From: Bartonella grahamii ATCC 700132 | GTDB taxonomy: Bacteria; Pseudomonadota; Alphaproteobacteria; Rhizobiales; Rhizobiaceae | Length of the DNA stretch: 64,000 bases | Direction of reading: 5' to 3' | Assembly: GCF_000518085.1 (NCBI RefSeq) | Contig: NZ_KI912377.1 | Location: forward strand, 216,079 to 280,078 | In this document: one piece after another, positions 1-8,994 of the stretch | Position numbering within the stretch: position 1 is the first letter of the stretch | Layout: each line of letters starts with the position of its first letter | The notes under the pieces: model-generated | The model's input: only the letters and a program-made list of their open reading frames with translations | The model's database searches: none | Told to the model about the DNA's origin: nothing | Program-made: the position numbers and the translations under genes

Positions 1-389
1 TTGAAATAATTATTAAAAAATCTAAAGGAAGTCCTCGAAAAGCTGCTTTACTTATCTGCCATGACGGTCTTGAAATTATTAAAACAATTGATGTTCTCTT
101 AGAGAAACCTGTTTGTAACGCAACGATTGTACATACTCTTGCACAAACATTTTCATCTGTTTCTTCTACATTCCAATTTCAACAATTTTGTGATGAAATT
201 CTTAATAAAATTCAAAAAAAAGCTATCATGCTCGTTGAAAAGGGTGACTTATTTCTCTCAAAAAAATATGCGGAAAAATGGCAAGAGATTCATCAAGAAA
301 TAGAGGAAATACAATTGTTTAATCTCGATAAAAAGCAGTTTGTTATTAACTTACTTTTTAAAGTTCATAAGATCATTCATGAGGATTAG
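1..389 (+). CDS. holB: DNA polymerase III delta' subunit, C-terminal part
   Basis: An open frame enters from the left edge and stops with TAG at 387-389, giving about 128 residues. It is an alpha-helical, lysine-rich tail without catalytic motifs (it contains KGSPRKAALL near its start), as expected for the C-terminal collar domain of the clamp-loader delta' subunit. The identification rests mainly on context: in Rhizobiales holB commonly sits directly before metG and tatD on the same strand, as here. The N-terminal AAA+ domain lies outside the window, so the call is an inference from position and general character. Confidence 0.7.
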   Translation, partial: EIIIKKSKGSPRKAALLICHDGLEIIKTIDVLLEKPVCNATIVHTLAQTFSSVSSTFQFQQFCDEILNKIQKKAIMLVEKGDLFLSKKYAEKWQEIHQEIEEIQLFNLDKKQFVINLLFKVHKIIHED

Positions 390-465
390 TTTTTCCGTGA
401 CAATACGATGAACAGACGTTATGTCATTATATCTTTTATTTATAGCGTTTTACAACGAGTATGAC

Positions 466-2025
466 ATGCGTGACACATATTACATAACAACTCCCATTTT
501 TTATCCTAATGGTGCTCCACATATTGGACATGCCTATAGTGCAATTGCAAGCGATGTCTTAGCCCGCTTTCAACGATTAAACGGAAAAAATGTATTTTTT
601 CTTTCTGGTACAGATGAGCATGGTCTAAAGATGCAACAAACCGCAGCAGCATTAGGCATGACACCTCAGCAACTTGCAGATCGTAATAGTGCTGTGTTTC
701 AAAAAATGCTTGCAGTATTAAATTGTTCTAACGATGATTTTATCCGTACGACAGAAGAACGCCATTATCAAGCTTGTCAAGAAATTTGGAAAAAGATGGA
801 AGCAAATGGCGATATTTATCTCGGTCGTTATACGGGGTGGTATTCGGTTCGCCAAGAAGCCTATTATGAAGAAAAAGATACGGAAATTGGACCAGACAAC
901 ATCCGCCGTGAGAAAGAATTAGGCTCTCCAGTTGAATGGAATGAAGAAGAAAGTTATTTTTTTAGACTTTCTCATTATGAAAAAGCTCTTCTTGAATATT
1001 ATGAAAAACATCCTGATTTTATTGCTCCACTTGAGCGGCGTAATGAAATTATAAGTTTTATCAAATCAGGTTTAAAAGATATCTCTATTTCACGCGCAAG
1101 TTTTAACTGGGGCATTGCTGTTCCTGAGAATCCAAAGCACGTGATGTATGTCTGGGTTGATGCGCTTACAAATTATCTATCAGCAATTGGTTTTTTCAAT
1201 GAAAATTCAAAAAAACGTGATTTTTGGCCTGCAAATACGCATATTATTGGTAAGGATATTATTCGTTTTCATGCAGTCTATTGGCCGGCATTTTTAATGT
1301 CTGCTGGAATTGAATTGCCTAAAAATATTTTTGCACATGGTTTTTTACTTAATCGTGGTGCAAAAATGTCAAAATCTATTGGAAATGTCGTTGATCCTTT
1401 TGAAATGGTTGATCATTATGGTCTTGATCAGGTCCGTTATTTTCTTCTCCGTGAAGTACCATTCGGACAAGATGGTAGTTATAGCCATGAAAGCCTTGTG
1501 AACCGTATTAATGCTGATCTTGCTAATGATCTTGGTAATTTAGCACAGCGCTGTTTGTCTATGATTGCCAAAAATTGTAATGCACAAGTCCCGAGACCAA
1601 CTTCATTTTTAGCTCAAGATAAACAGCTTTTAGAACAATCTCTTCAAGTACTTGAAACTGTACATCAAGCTATGTCTTCTTATAGTATGCATTTAGCACT
1701 TTCAGCTATTTTTTCAATTGTAGCAGATGCCAACCGCTATTTTGCCAACGAACAACCTTGGAGTTTACGTAAAAATGACCAAGAGCGATTTTCTACAGTT
1801 CTTTATATCACTGTAGAAATCTTGCGGAGAATAGGAATTATGCTTTTACCTTTCATACCCCAATCAGCAGCGAAACTTCTTGATAGCCTTGCGGTTGCTG
1901 AAGATGATCGGTTGTTGTATCATATAAGTCACTCAAAAATTCAAGAAGGGCTTGATCTTCCACCACCAGAACCGATTTTTCCTCGTTATATCTTGAAGAA
2001 AGAAGATACTTATCATGTTGATTGA
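466..2025 (+). CDS. metG: Methionyl-tRNA synthetase
   Basis: Class I aminoacyl-tRNA synthetase that charges tRNA-Met in the cytoplasm. Counted from the ATG at 466 the protein has 519 residues. The HIGH signature is at residues 19-22, within PHIGHAYSA, and KMSKS is at 300-304, followed by IGNVVDP. The connective region reads GWYSVRQEAYY and shows no pair of CxxC zinc knuckles, so it is the zinc-free form common in alphaproteobacteria. An upstream ATG at 421 would add 15 hydrophobic residues (MSLYLLFIAF...) not expected in this family, so 466 is preferred. The 3' end overlaps tatD by 11 bp, which suggests a holB-metG-tatD-MBL operon. Confidence 0.95.
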   Translation: MRDTYYITTPIFYPNGAPHIGHAYSAIASDVLARFQRLNGKNVFFLSGTDEHGLKMQQTAAALGMTPQQLADRNSAVFQKMLAVLNCSNDDFIRTTEERHYQACQEIWKKMEANGDIYLGRYTGWYSVRQEAYYEEKDTEIGPDNIRREKELGSPVEWNEEESYFFRLSHYEKALLEYYEKHPDFIAPLERRNEIISFIKSGLKDISISRASFNWGIAVPENPKHVMYVWVDALTNYLSAIGFFNENSKKRDFWPANTHIIGKDIIRFHAVYWPAFLMSAGIELPKNIFAHGFLLNRGAKMSKSIGNVVDPFEMVDHYGLDQVRYFLLREVPFGQDGSYSHESLVNRINADLANDLGNLAQRCLSMIAKNCNAQVPRPTSFLAQDKQLLEQSLQVLETVHQAMSSYSMHLALSAIFSIVADANRYFANEQPWSLRKNDQERFSTVLYITVEILRRIGIMLLPFIPQSAAKLLDSLAVAEDDRLLYHISHSKIQEGLDLPPPEPIFPRYILKKEDTYHVD

Positions 2026-2788
2026 TACACATTGTCATCTTGATTTTGAAGATTTTTCACAAGATTTGGATAATGTTATCCAACGGGCTTTAGATGCTGA
2101 CGTTAAACGTATGATAACAATTTCAACCCATGTTCATAAGTTAGATAAGCTGTTAGCCATTGCGCAAAGCTATGATCAAGTCTTTTGTTCTGTTGGAACA
2201 CACCCCAATCATGCGCATGAAGAACAAAATATTACAGCGGAAGAGCTTATACAGCTCTCGAATCACCCTAAAATTGTTGCGTTTGGGGAAGGGGGACTTG
2301 ATTATCATTATGATTATTCTACACCAGAAGAGCAAAAAAAAGTTTTTCAAGAACATATCATTGCTTCTCGAGAAACACAGATTCCTCTTGTTATACATTC
2401 ACGCAATGCCGATCTCGATATGGAGACAATATTACGTGAACAGATAAAAGAAGGAGCTTTCCCCTTTATCCTTCATTGTTATTCGTCTGGAATGCAACTT
2501 GCTCATGCTGGAATCGAACTTGGTGGTTATATTTCTTTTTCAGGTATTCTCACTTTTAAAAATGCACTTGAAATCCGTGAAATAGCAAAAATTGTGCCCC
2601 ATGAGCATTTGTTAGTGGAAACAGATGCTCCATTCTTAGCACCTAGTCCCCATCGGGGAAAAACAAATGAACCGTCTTTTGTATGCTATACAGCAGCTGT
2701 TTTGGCTGAAACAATTGGCTTAAGCATTGAAGAAACAGCTCAAATAACAACGCGTAACGCTTTTCGTTTATTTAGTAAAATGAAATAA
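2015..2788 (+). CDS. tatD: TatD-family metal-dependent hydrolase (DNase)
   Basis: A 257-residue protein of the amidohydrolase-like TIM-barrel TatD family, whose members are metal-dependent DNases or exonucleases. Visible metal ligands are HxH at residues 6 and 8 (THCHLD), E92 in GEGGLDYHYD, H128 in VIHSR, H154 in LHCYS, and the Asp of ETDAPFLAP near residue 204. Its length is normal for the family. The ATG lies inside the end of metG (11-bp overlap), so the two are probably translationally coupled. The MBL-fold gene follows 10 bp later. The physiological substrate cannot be read from the sequence. Confidence 0.93.
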   Translation: MLIDTHCHLDFEDFSQDLDNVIQRALDADVKRMITISTHVHKLDKLLAIAQSYDQVFCSVGTHPNHAHEEQNITAEELIQLSNHPKIVAFGEGGLDYHYDYSTPEEQKKVFQEHIIASRETQIPLVIHSRNADLDMETILREQIKEGAFPFILHCYSSGMQLAHAGIELGGYISFSGILTFKNALEIREIAKIVPHEHLLVETDAPFLAPSPHRGKTNEPSFVCYTAAVLAETIGLSIEETAQITTRNAFRLFSKMK

Positions 2789-2798
2789 GGCAAAAGAT

Positions 2799-3608
2799 AT
2801 GTGTGATCAATACCGATTTACAATATTAGGTTGTGGTCCTTCTCCAGGAGTGCCTCGGCCCAATGGTGATTGGGGAACATGTGATCCGAATAACCCTAAA
2901 AATAAACGCTACAGAAGTTCTTTATTAGTTGAACGTATTAAACCTTCAGGAGACAAAACAACAATCGTTATTGATACAGGTCCAGATTTTCGCTCACAAA
3001 TGATTGATGCGCGTGTAAGCCATCTTGATGCTGCTCTTTACACACATTCTCATGCAGACCATATCCACGGTATTGATGATTTACGCAGCTATGCACTTGC
3101 ACAAAAATGTCTAATAGATATCTATGCCGACAGATTTACACTAGAGCATCTCAAAAGTGCTTTCGGATATTGTTTTCAAACACCAAAAGCTTCATCTTAT
3201 TCTCCCATTTTAAAAGAGCATCTTATCAATGAAGATAGCCAATTTATTATTCAGGGGCAGGGCGGAGCAATAAGCGTCAATACACATTTACAACATCACG
3301 GAAACATTCATTCCTTAGGTTTTCGGATTGGGAATGTTGCCTATTGTACGGATGTTAGTGAGTTTCCTGAAAAAACTTTATCCAAATTAATGGACTTGGA
3401 TGTTCTCATCATTGAAGCTCTTCAATTTAAATCTCATCCGAGTCATTTTTCTGTTGATCAAGCATTACAATGGATAGAATATTTAAAGCCAAAACAAGCA
3501 ATACTCACACATATGGACAGATCGCTGGATTACAATAAGGTTATAAATTACGTTCCATCCTATGTAAAACCTGCATATCAAGGTCTTATTTTTGAAACAG
3601 ATGCATAA
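2799..3608 (+). CDS. MBL-fold metallo-hydrolase (PhnP-like)
   Basis: A 269-residue metallo-beta-lactamase-fold protein. The zinc motif HSHADH is at residues 83-88. A preceding IDTGPDFR strand and later histidines (HHGNIHSLGFRIG; the Asp of YCTDVSEF; the His of ILTHMD) complete the usual dinuclear site. The start GCGPSPGVPRP and the early cysteines resemble PhnP-type cyclic phosphodiesterases, but no phn genes are nearby. In Rhizobiales this gene regularly follows tatD, so it belongs to a conserved housekeeping cluster with holB, metG and tatD. An AAGG ribosome-binding site precedes the ATG. The substrate is unknown. Confidence 0.88.
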   Translation: MCDQYRFTILGCGPSPGVPRPNGDWGTCDPNNPKNKRYRSSLLVERIKPSGDKTTIVIDTGPDFRSQMIDARVSHLDAALYTHSHADHIHGIDDLRSYALAQKCLIDIYADRFTLEHLKSAFGYCFQTPKASSYSPILKEHLINEDSQFIIQGQGGAISVNTHLQHHGNIHSLGFRIGNVAYCTDVSEFPEKTLSKLMDLDVLIIEALQFKSHPSHFSVDQALQWIEYLKPKQAILTHMDRSLDYNKVINYVPSYVKPAYQGLIFETDA

Positions 3609-3715
3609 GCTTATTATGGGAATTTTTAAGTTAAATAAAACACTTTTAAATTTATCCTTTATTTTATTTCGTTTTTGACATATTTAGTGTTTTTTATGTC
3701 GAAAATGAGGCTTTT

Positions 3716-4075
3716 ATGTATAAGAATTTTAAGCGGGGTGTATGTATTGTGGTTTTAGCGGTTTCCTTGACAGCATGTGGAGGGCGTTTAGAAAAAAATA
3801 TTTCAACGACAACATTACATGACGGATCAATGAGTTGTGCCGATATTCAACGGGAGTTTTTTGCTAATAAACGTCAGATTAATGATACAATTGCAGAGCG
3901 TTCTAAAGCAAGAAATAAAAACGTGGCTTTAGCAGCAGCAGGTGTTATATTTGTACCTGCTTTGTTTTTTATGGATGTAAAATCAAGTGAAAGTAATGAA
4001 ATTTCAGCTTTAAATAATCGTAATGCTGTTTTGAGTGATCTTGCACGTATAAAACGTTGTAAAATAGTACAGTAA
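3716..4075 (+). CDS. Small putative lipoprotein
   Basis: A 119-residue protein with a short basic N-terminus, a hydrophobic stretch and a lipobox, L-T-A-C, ending at Cys21 and followed by GGRLE. That predicts signal peptidase II processing and attachment to a membrane. A second hydrophobic alanine-rich segment lies near residues 70-88 (ALAAAGVIFVPALFF), so the mature protein may also insert in the membrane. Two further cysteines (MSCAD, IKRCK) could form a disulfide. A GAGG Shine-Dalgarno precedes the ATG. I recognise no family; similar small lipoproteins occur widely in Rhizobiales. Confidence 0.75.
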   Translation: MYKNFKRGVCIVVLAVSLTACGGRLEKNISTTTLHDGSMSCADIQREFFANKRQINDTIAERSKARNKNVALAAAGVIFVPALFFMDVKSSESNEISALNNRNAVLSDLARIKRCKIVQ

Positions 4076-4402
4076 TTTTTATTATTTATACGACGTAATT
4101 TCATCACAACTATTTTGGTCTTTGAGGAATATTCTCAAAGACCGAATATTTTAATGTGCGGTTCAATTATTATCGCCATTACCATAATTTTTTTTAAAAA
4201 GTGAGTTGTACGATTATAAATATGATTTATGTTTTAAAGTAGGGTTTGCTTTGTTTTCCGGTGTCGTATTATCGCATAATATATATTATGGAACTTTATG
4301 GAGGGAGTATATCTAGCACTAGCATTAGCACTTTGAGGAACGTATGTTTGAAAATTGTTATGATTGAAAATCGAGCCTGTTATTCTGGCTAGAAAATTTC
4401 AA
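4076..4402. other. Intergenic spacer, convergent genes
   Basis: This 327-bp spacer separates the plus-strand lipoprotein gene from the minus-strand membrane-protein gene. Besides the hairpin at 4117-4143 it holds a short direct repetition of tagca (around 4314-4330). I see no ORF or RNA gene in it. Confidence 0.6.
4117..4143 (+). terminator. Perfect 10-bp hairpin after the lipoprotein gene
   Basis: Arms GGTCTTTGAG (4117-4126) and CTCAAAGACC (4134-4143) are exact inverted repeats around a 7-nt loop. It lies 41 bp after the lipoprotein stop. The following bases (GAATATTTTAATG) are only moderately T-rich, so it is either a weak intrinsic terminator or another stable transcript end. It is strand-symmetric and could also act on transcripts arriving from the right. 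Confidence 0.5.
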
Positions 4403-4816
4403 TCACGATGTTTTTTTATTTTTTACTCTTTTAAAAAAAATCATCACAATTTGTAGTATTATGAAAGCTAAAAACAATATTCCATGAAATAACGGTACAA
4501 ATGGCTGATAAATAAAATCAGAATAATATATTGTTATTGCTTCAATTAATGCTGCAATACACCACACAATGATACCCCATAATGAATACATCCAAAGTCC
4601 AACTAAGGCAATAGGATAGAGAATAGCCAATATAGCTGATGCAAATTGCCACTGCCAAGGCATAAGATCAAAACGCCATAGAATACCTGGAAAAACACCA
4701 ACAAGACGTATCCAATAACAAATACCTAGGACTAAGCAAATGAGTGCCAAAAACCGTAAATAACAGTTATAGATTAAATTGATTTTTGAAATCCGTTTGT
4801 GTGAATTATTTTTCAC
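4403..4816 (-). CDS. Four-helix inner-membrane protein (DUF6163-like)
   Basis: A 137-residue, very hydrophobic protein with about four predicted transmembrane segments: FLALICLVLGICYWIRLVGV, FASAILAILYPIALVGLWMY, a third around IIVWCIAALIEAITIYY, and a last around ILFLAFIILQIVMIFF. It ends in a basic tail. The pattern resembles the small Rhizobiales proteins labelled DUF6163, from memory. Its ATG overlaps the stop of the upstream hydrolase gene by 4 bp (ATGA), so the two are co-transcribed and probably coupled. The function is unknown. Confidence 0.75.
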   Translation of the reverse strand: MKNNSHKRISKINLIYNCYLRFLALICLVLGICYWIRLVGVFPGILWRFDLMPWQWQFASAILAILYPIALVGLWMYSLWGIIVWCIAALIEAITIYYSDFIYQPFVPLFHGILFLAFIILQIVMIFFKRVKNKKTS

Positions 4817-5859
4817 AATAATAACTCTTGCTCAACAGGTTGGAAGTAAGAATCTACCATTTCATCTGTTACATTTGAAAGTTTATCTGGCTGCCATTGA
4901 GGTCTTTTATCCTTATCGATTAACATAGCACGTATACCTTCATGAAAATCATGTGAATTAATCATATGATGTGCAATACGGTTTTCAATTTTCATACAAT
5001 CTTCCAACGTTTGAGATGAATTTTGTTTCATTTGTTTCCAGATAACTTTTAAACTTATCGGAGAACGTGACTGCAAAATATCATAACATTCTTTAGCAAA
5101 TAAAATACCTTCATTACTTTTTTTATGTAGCAACTCAAGACATTCTTCTAAGGTATGGGCACTAAAACAAGTGTTAATAATACAACGTATTTCATGACTC
5201 GTTTCATAGTCTTTTGTAATTGCTCGCTCGTTTAAAGCTAAAGTAGGATCTCCTTGCTCAATAATAGCTTTTTTAATCATATCGAATTCAATTTCAGTAA
5301 CGGCGTGTGTTGCTAATCCTAAATTTAAGCAATCTCCCCACTTTATGCGTGCGCCCGTTAATGCAAGATAGATGCCAAAATGATTGGGAAGAGATGGTAA
5401 GAAAAAACTTGCACCTACATCTGGAAAAAATCCAATTGCACCTTCTGGCATAGCAAAAACTGTATTTTCTGTAACAATTCGATGCGAACCATAGAGAGAA
5501 ATACCTACCCCTCCTCCCATCCAAATACCGTTTAAGAAAGAAATGTAGGGCTTTGAAAAATGTTTGATATAAGCATTTAAACTATATTCATCACTAAAGT
5601 ATTGACAAGCAGAGGCACTTTTCCCCATATGGTAGATTTCTACAACATCTCCACCAGCACAAAAAGCACGCCCCTCCCCTTCAATTAAAACACAAGAAAC
5701 ATTATCATCTATTTCCCATGTCCTGAGAGCTTTTTTTAAAGCTGAAACCATTCGTTGATTCAGAGCGTTTAATACTGAAGGGCGTGTGAGCTTTATAATA
5801 CCAGCACGCCCTTCTTTCGTAAAAGAAATATCATCATCTGCTCCAAAATCAATTTGCAT
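4813..5859 (-). CDS. 3-hydroxyisobutyryl-CoA hydrolase-like (crotonase superfamily)
   Basis: A 348-residue crotonase-fold protein. Visible elements are GRAFCAGGDVVEIY (the oxyanion-hole region), NGIWMGGGVGISLYG, and MPEGAIGFFPDVGASFFLP. The E/D pattern in the last element and the length of about 350 are typical of HIBYL-CoA hydrolases rather than plain enoyl-CoA hydratases (about 260). HIBYL-CoA hydrolases remove CoA from 3-hydroxyisobutyryl-CoA in valine breakdown. The ATG has a GAAGGG Shine-Dalgarno. No other valine-degradation genes are in the window, so the physiological substrate is inferred from the family only. Confidence 0.85.
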   Translation of the reverse strand: MQIDFGADDDISFTKEGRAGIIKLTRPSVLNALNQRMVSALKKALRTWEIDDNVSCVLIEGEGRAFCAGGDVVEIYHMGKSASACQYFSDEYSLNAYIKHFSKPYISFLNGIWMGGGVGISLYGSHRIVTENTVFAMPEGAIGFFPDVGASFFLPSLPNHFGIYLALTGARIKWGDCLNLGLATHAVTEIEFDMIKKAIIEQGDPTLALNERAITKDYETSHEIRCIINTCFSAHTLEECLELLHKKSNEGILFAKECYDILQSRSPISLKVIWKQMKQNSSQTLEDCMKIENRIAHHMINSHDFHEGIRAMLIDKDKRPQWQPDKLSNVTDEMVDSYFQPVEQELLL

Positions 5860-5884
5860 CTTACACCCTTCTTAAAACAACTAT

Positions 5885-6697
5885 TTATTGTTTTTTTATA
5901 TTTTTTGCCCCAAGTTGAGGAAATATTTGCATGATTGCGCCAATACAATATATATAAATTCCTGTTACTGAAATTCCTATTTTAACCCAAGAGGGAGCCT
6001 CTAGTTGATAAAAGAATGCAGAAACACAAAAAAAACACCATAAGAGAAAAATTGGAAAATTAACTCTGCGTAAACGAAGGACTCTTACTGGATGGATAAA
6101 ATAAATTGGCAAAAAAGATATAATCGCCGATAAAACAATAATGATAAAAGTAATCCACTCTCCCGGTCTTACGACAAAAAGCGTAAAAATCATCATATTC
6201 CAAACAACAGGAAATCCTTTAAAAAAGTTTTCTTTGGTTTTCATGCTAGTATCTGCATAATAAATAGCAGATGAAATAACAATAATTGCACTCAATGAAA
6301 ACGATAACCCTACCCCCATAAAACCACTTTGATAGAGTGCAAAAGCAGGAATTAAGACATAAGTCACGTAATCAATAATATTATCTAATAGCTCTCCAGA
6401 CCATGTTGGAAGAACGTATTTAACATCAAGTTTGCGTGCAATTGGTCCATCTATACCATCGACGAGAAGTGCAAGCCCAAGCCAACAGAACATAGCTGTC
6501 CATTCTTTTTGAGAGGCTGATATAAGAGAAAGAAACGCTAAAAAGGATCCCGAAGCTGTTAGTAAATGAACAGAAAAAGCCTTTGCTTGTGGCATTGTTA
6601 CTTTTTTATGGCGTAATAATTTAGCATTTGTTTTGATTTTCTTTGTTAGTTTACGTTTCAAGGTTTTCTTATCCTCGTTTTTAAAGTCTTCAACCAT
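5885..6697 (-). CDS. pcs: Phosphatidylcholine synthase
   Basis: An integral membrane enzyme that condenses CDP-diacylglycerol with choline to make phosphatidylcholine. This pathway is characteristic of Rhizobiales that live with eukaryotes. The CDP-alcohol phosphotransferase signature is visible as DGPIAR, then G-E-L-L-D-N-I-I-D, with several membrane helices after it. Read from the first ATG (6697) it has 270 residues, with a lysine-rich leader of 34 residues. Family members usually begin near MPQAKAFSVHLLTASG, which here is Met35 (ATG at 6595, 236 residues). Neither start has a strong Shine-Dalgarno, so the true N-terminus is unsettled. Confidence 0.9.
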   Translation of the reverse strand: MVEDFKNEDKKTLKRKLTKKIKTNAKLLRHKKVTMPQAKAFSVHLLTASGSFLAFLSLISASQKEWTAMFCWLGLALLVDGIDGPIARKLDVKYVLPTWSGELLDNIIDYVTYVLIPAFALYQSGFMGVGLSFSLSAIIVISSAIYYADTSMKTKENFFKGFPVVWNMMIFTLFVVRPGEWITFIIIVLSAIISFLPIYFIHPVRVLRLRRVNFPIFLLWCFFCVSAFFYQLEAPSWVKIGISVTGIYIYCIGAIMQIFPQLGAKNIKKQ

Positions 6698-6880
6698 CTA
6701 TCAATACGCCATTTTTTTACCGATGATATAACCCAGCATTTAAAAAAATCATAAAAAGGTTACTTTTTTATATCGCATTATTTATTACATACTATAATAG
6801 AAGAGCTTCATATAATAAAAAGAGAGTGATCATTTGGAAATGTTAAAATATTTTCTCAATGGATAAAGGTTCAAATCGTT

Positions 6881-8107
6881 GTGATATTTGAAAAGAAAGA
6901 GCATAAAGATATTGCTGTTATTGGTGCAGGTCCTGTGGGAATGTTGTCCGCACTGAGTCTTGCACATGAGGGGTTTTCTGTTTTTCTTGTTGGCCCCCCT
7001 GCTCATACAGATGAGTTACGGACAACTGCTCTTATGATGCCTGCAATACGCATGCTTCAAAAGCTCAATATTTGGAATAATATTCAAAAATATGCTGCTG
7101 CTTTATCCTACATGAGAATTGTAGATATAACTTCTAGAATTGTGCATGCTCCTACGGTGCATTTTTCTTCTGCTGAAATTGGTGAAAAAGCTTTTGGCTA
7201 TAATATACCTAATGTAAAATTGAACAGTGCTTTAGTCGATGCTGTTACACATACGCCCAATATTACAAGATTTGTTTCGGCAGCCAAATCTATTCATCAC
7301 ACAAAAAACCATGTATGTATTACTCTTGCTGATTATAGAGTCATTCAAGCACCACTTGTTGTTGCTGCTGATGGACGTCACTCTCTTACACGTGCCGCAG
7401 CAGGAATAAGTGTCAAACAGTGGAATTATCCACAAAAAGCACTTGTTCTCAACTTTTCTCATGAGTTTTCTCATCAAAATACATCAACCGAATTTCATAC
7501 AGAACATGGTCCATTTACACAGGTTCCTTTACCAGGGCGAAGATCTAGTCTTGTATGGGTTGTTCATCCTTCTCGTGCTGAGGAATTATTGAATATAGAA
7601 CCAAAAGAAATTGCAAAAATGATCGAAAACCAAATGCAATCAATGCTTGGAAAGCTACGCTTAGAAACATCAATTCAAGCATGGCCGCTTTCAGGACTTC
7701 TTTCTCATCATTTTGCTGCTAATCGAACAATTTTAGTGGGTGAAGCCGCTCATGTTTTTCCCCCTATTGGAGCACAAGGATTGAATTTAGGATTCCGTGA
7801 TGTCCAAACGTTGATTGATATTTTACCCAATAAAATGTCCAACTCTAACTCTGAAATGATTGTTGCGCATTATAACAAATGCCGCAAACCAGATATATTA
7901 ATCCGAAGTGGAGCTGTTCATACACTTAACTCTGCTCTACTTTCTCATATGTTGCCTGTTCATATGATACGAAGCGTTGGGCTTGGTTTGTTACATAGTT
8001 TTTCACCATTACGTAATTTATTTATGCGCGAAGGAATGTATCCCGGTTATGGATTCAAGGAAATTATGCAAATATTTCCAACAAAATCATCTAAACAGCT
8101 CTACTGA
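6881..8107 (+). CDS. UbiH/UbiF-type FAD-dependent hydroxylase
   Basis: A 408-residue flavin monooxygenase of the UbiH/UbiF/Coq6 group, which hydroxylates the aromatic ring during ubiquinone synthesis. The N-terminal FAD-binding motif is VIGAGPVGMLSALSLA. The middle DG motif is VVAADGRHSLTR. The second FAD motif is LVGEAAHVFPPIGAQGLNLG, which is highly typical. The start is a GTG at 6881 with AAAGG upstream at a spacing of about 11. The gene stands alone, with divergent pcs upstream and an AT-rich spacer downstream. Which ring position it modifies cannot be told from this sequence. Ubiquinone made here would serve complex I encoded at the right end of the window. Confidence 0.88.
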   Translation: MIFEKKEHKDIAVIGAGPVGMLSALSLAHEGFSVFLVGPPAHTDELRTTALMMPAIRMLQKLNIWNNIQKYAAALSYMRIVDITSRIVHAPTVHFSSAEIGEKAFGYNIPNVKLNSALVDAVTHTPNITRFVSAAKSIHHTKNHVCITLADYRVIQAPLVVAADGRHSLTRAAAGISVKQWNYPQKALVLNFSHEFSHQNTSTEFHTEHGPFTQVPLPGRRSSLVWVVHPSRAEELLNIEPKEIAKMIENQMQSMLGKLRLETSIQAWPLSGLLSHHFAANRTILVGEAAHVFPPIGAQGLNLGFRDVQTLIDILPNKMSNSNSEMIVAHYNKCRKPDILIRSGAVHTLNSALLSHMLPVHMIRSVGLGLLHSFSPLRNLFMREGMYPGYGFKEIMQIFPTKSSKQLY

Positions 8108-8649
8108 GCAATAATGGATAATAACGTAAAATAAACAAATAATAATAAGTCAATAAGGTATCAATACCACAGAAAAATTATTTCTATTTGAGTTTTTGTA
8201 ATAAAACATGTAAAATTGTTAGTACTATACATCATTTTTTATTAAAAATTATTATATATATTTAGCAGACTAATATAAAATAAGAAAAAATAATTATAAT
8301 AAATATATTTCTTATAGTTTTGTATGAAATATAAAAATTACAGATAAAAAACTAATAAGCATAATAATTAAGTTAATTATAGACTACAGATGGAATTGTA
8401 AAGATATCTTGCTAAATCATGTCTGTTAAATTTTACACTATAAAGCAAATGAAAAATAATACCATTTTGAAATAGTTATTTTATAACATTAATTTTAATA
8501 AGAAAATAAATAATAAAAAACATTTTTATTTAATCAATAGAGTTTCAAAACTTTTTATCATTAAGTATAATATTAAAAATAAAATCATCTTGGGAACTTG
8601 TTAGTAACACAGAGGTTAATGAAGTGTTGTTTCAACAAATGGTGACAAG
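8108..8649. other. Extremely AT-rich spacer
   Basis: The 542 bp between the ubiH-like gene and the secreted-protein gene are made almost entirely of A and T. Stop codons fall in all frames and there is no hairpin with a T-tract that I can support. It marks the left edge of the accessory region. The promoter of the 8650 gene is presumably near its right end, but I cannot place it. Confidence 0.5.
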
Positions 8650-8994
8650 ATGAAACTAAATAAATTTTTGAAATTAAGTATTTTTTTTATAATGATTGTA
8701 TGTGTCTCATTGACAGTCACTACTTCAATCAGTGAGGTTTTTCATCTTCCTTATTGTCAAGCCTTTACCTATAGCTCTACTCAAAATGTCACTAAAATAG
8801 GTCAGAACTCATTTACTGCTTCACAAGTTAAAAATTGTCTTATGCAAAATGGTTTTGAGAATATTAAACGATTGCGTTTAGATGACAAAGGCATCTGGCG
8901 TGCTTTAGTAAAATTTAAAAAGTCCCATTTTTTCGTATCCGTTGACTATTCAGGAACAGTTAGCATTCAAAATGAAAGAAAAAAATATGATTGA
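8650..8994 (+). CDS. Secreted PepSY-like protein
   Basis: A 114-residue protein with an N-terminal hydrophobic signal segment (LKLSIFFIMIVCVSLTVTTSIS), so probably exported or membrane-anchored. The rest carries the pattern FTASQVKNCLMQNGFENIKRLRLDDKGIWRA, broken by residues as written, then a VSVDYSGTVSIQ strand. That matches small PepSY-type periplasmic domains, which typically read KLexxGYxnVrxLxlDdxGxW followed by VDvDxxGnV. PepSY domains are thought to bind or inhibit proteins in the envelope. Its stop overlaps the next gene by 8 bp, so the two look co-translated. No specific partner is known. Confidence 0.7.
   Translation: MKLNKFLKLSIFFIMIVCVSLTVTTSISEVFHLPYCQAFTYSSTQNVTKIGQNSFTASQVKNCLMQNGFENIKRLRLDDKGIWRALVKFKKSHFFVSVDYSGTVSIQNERKKYD

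Noticed and set aside
8108..8649. Attachment site or IS remnant in the AT-rich spacer
   Set aside because: No tRNA, integrase, terminal inverted repeat or target duplication could be recognised; the low complexity makes apparent repeats meaningless.
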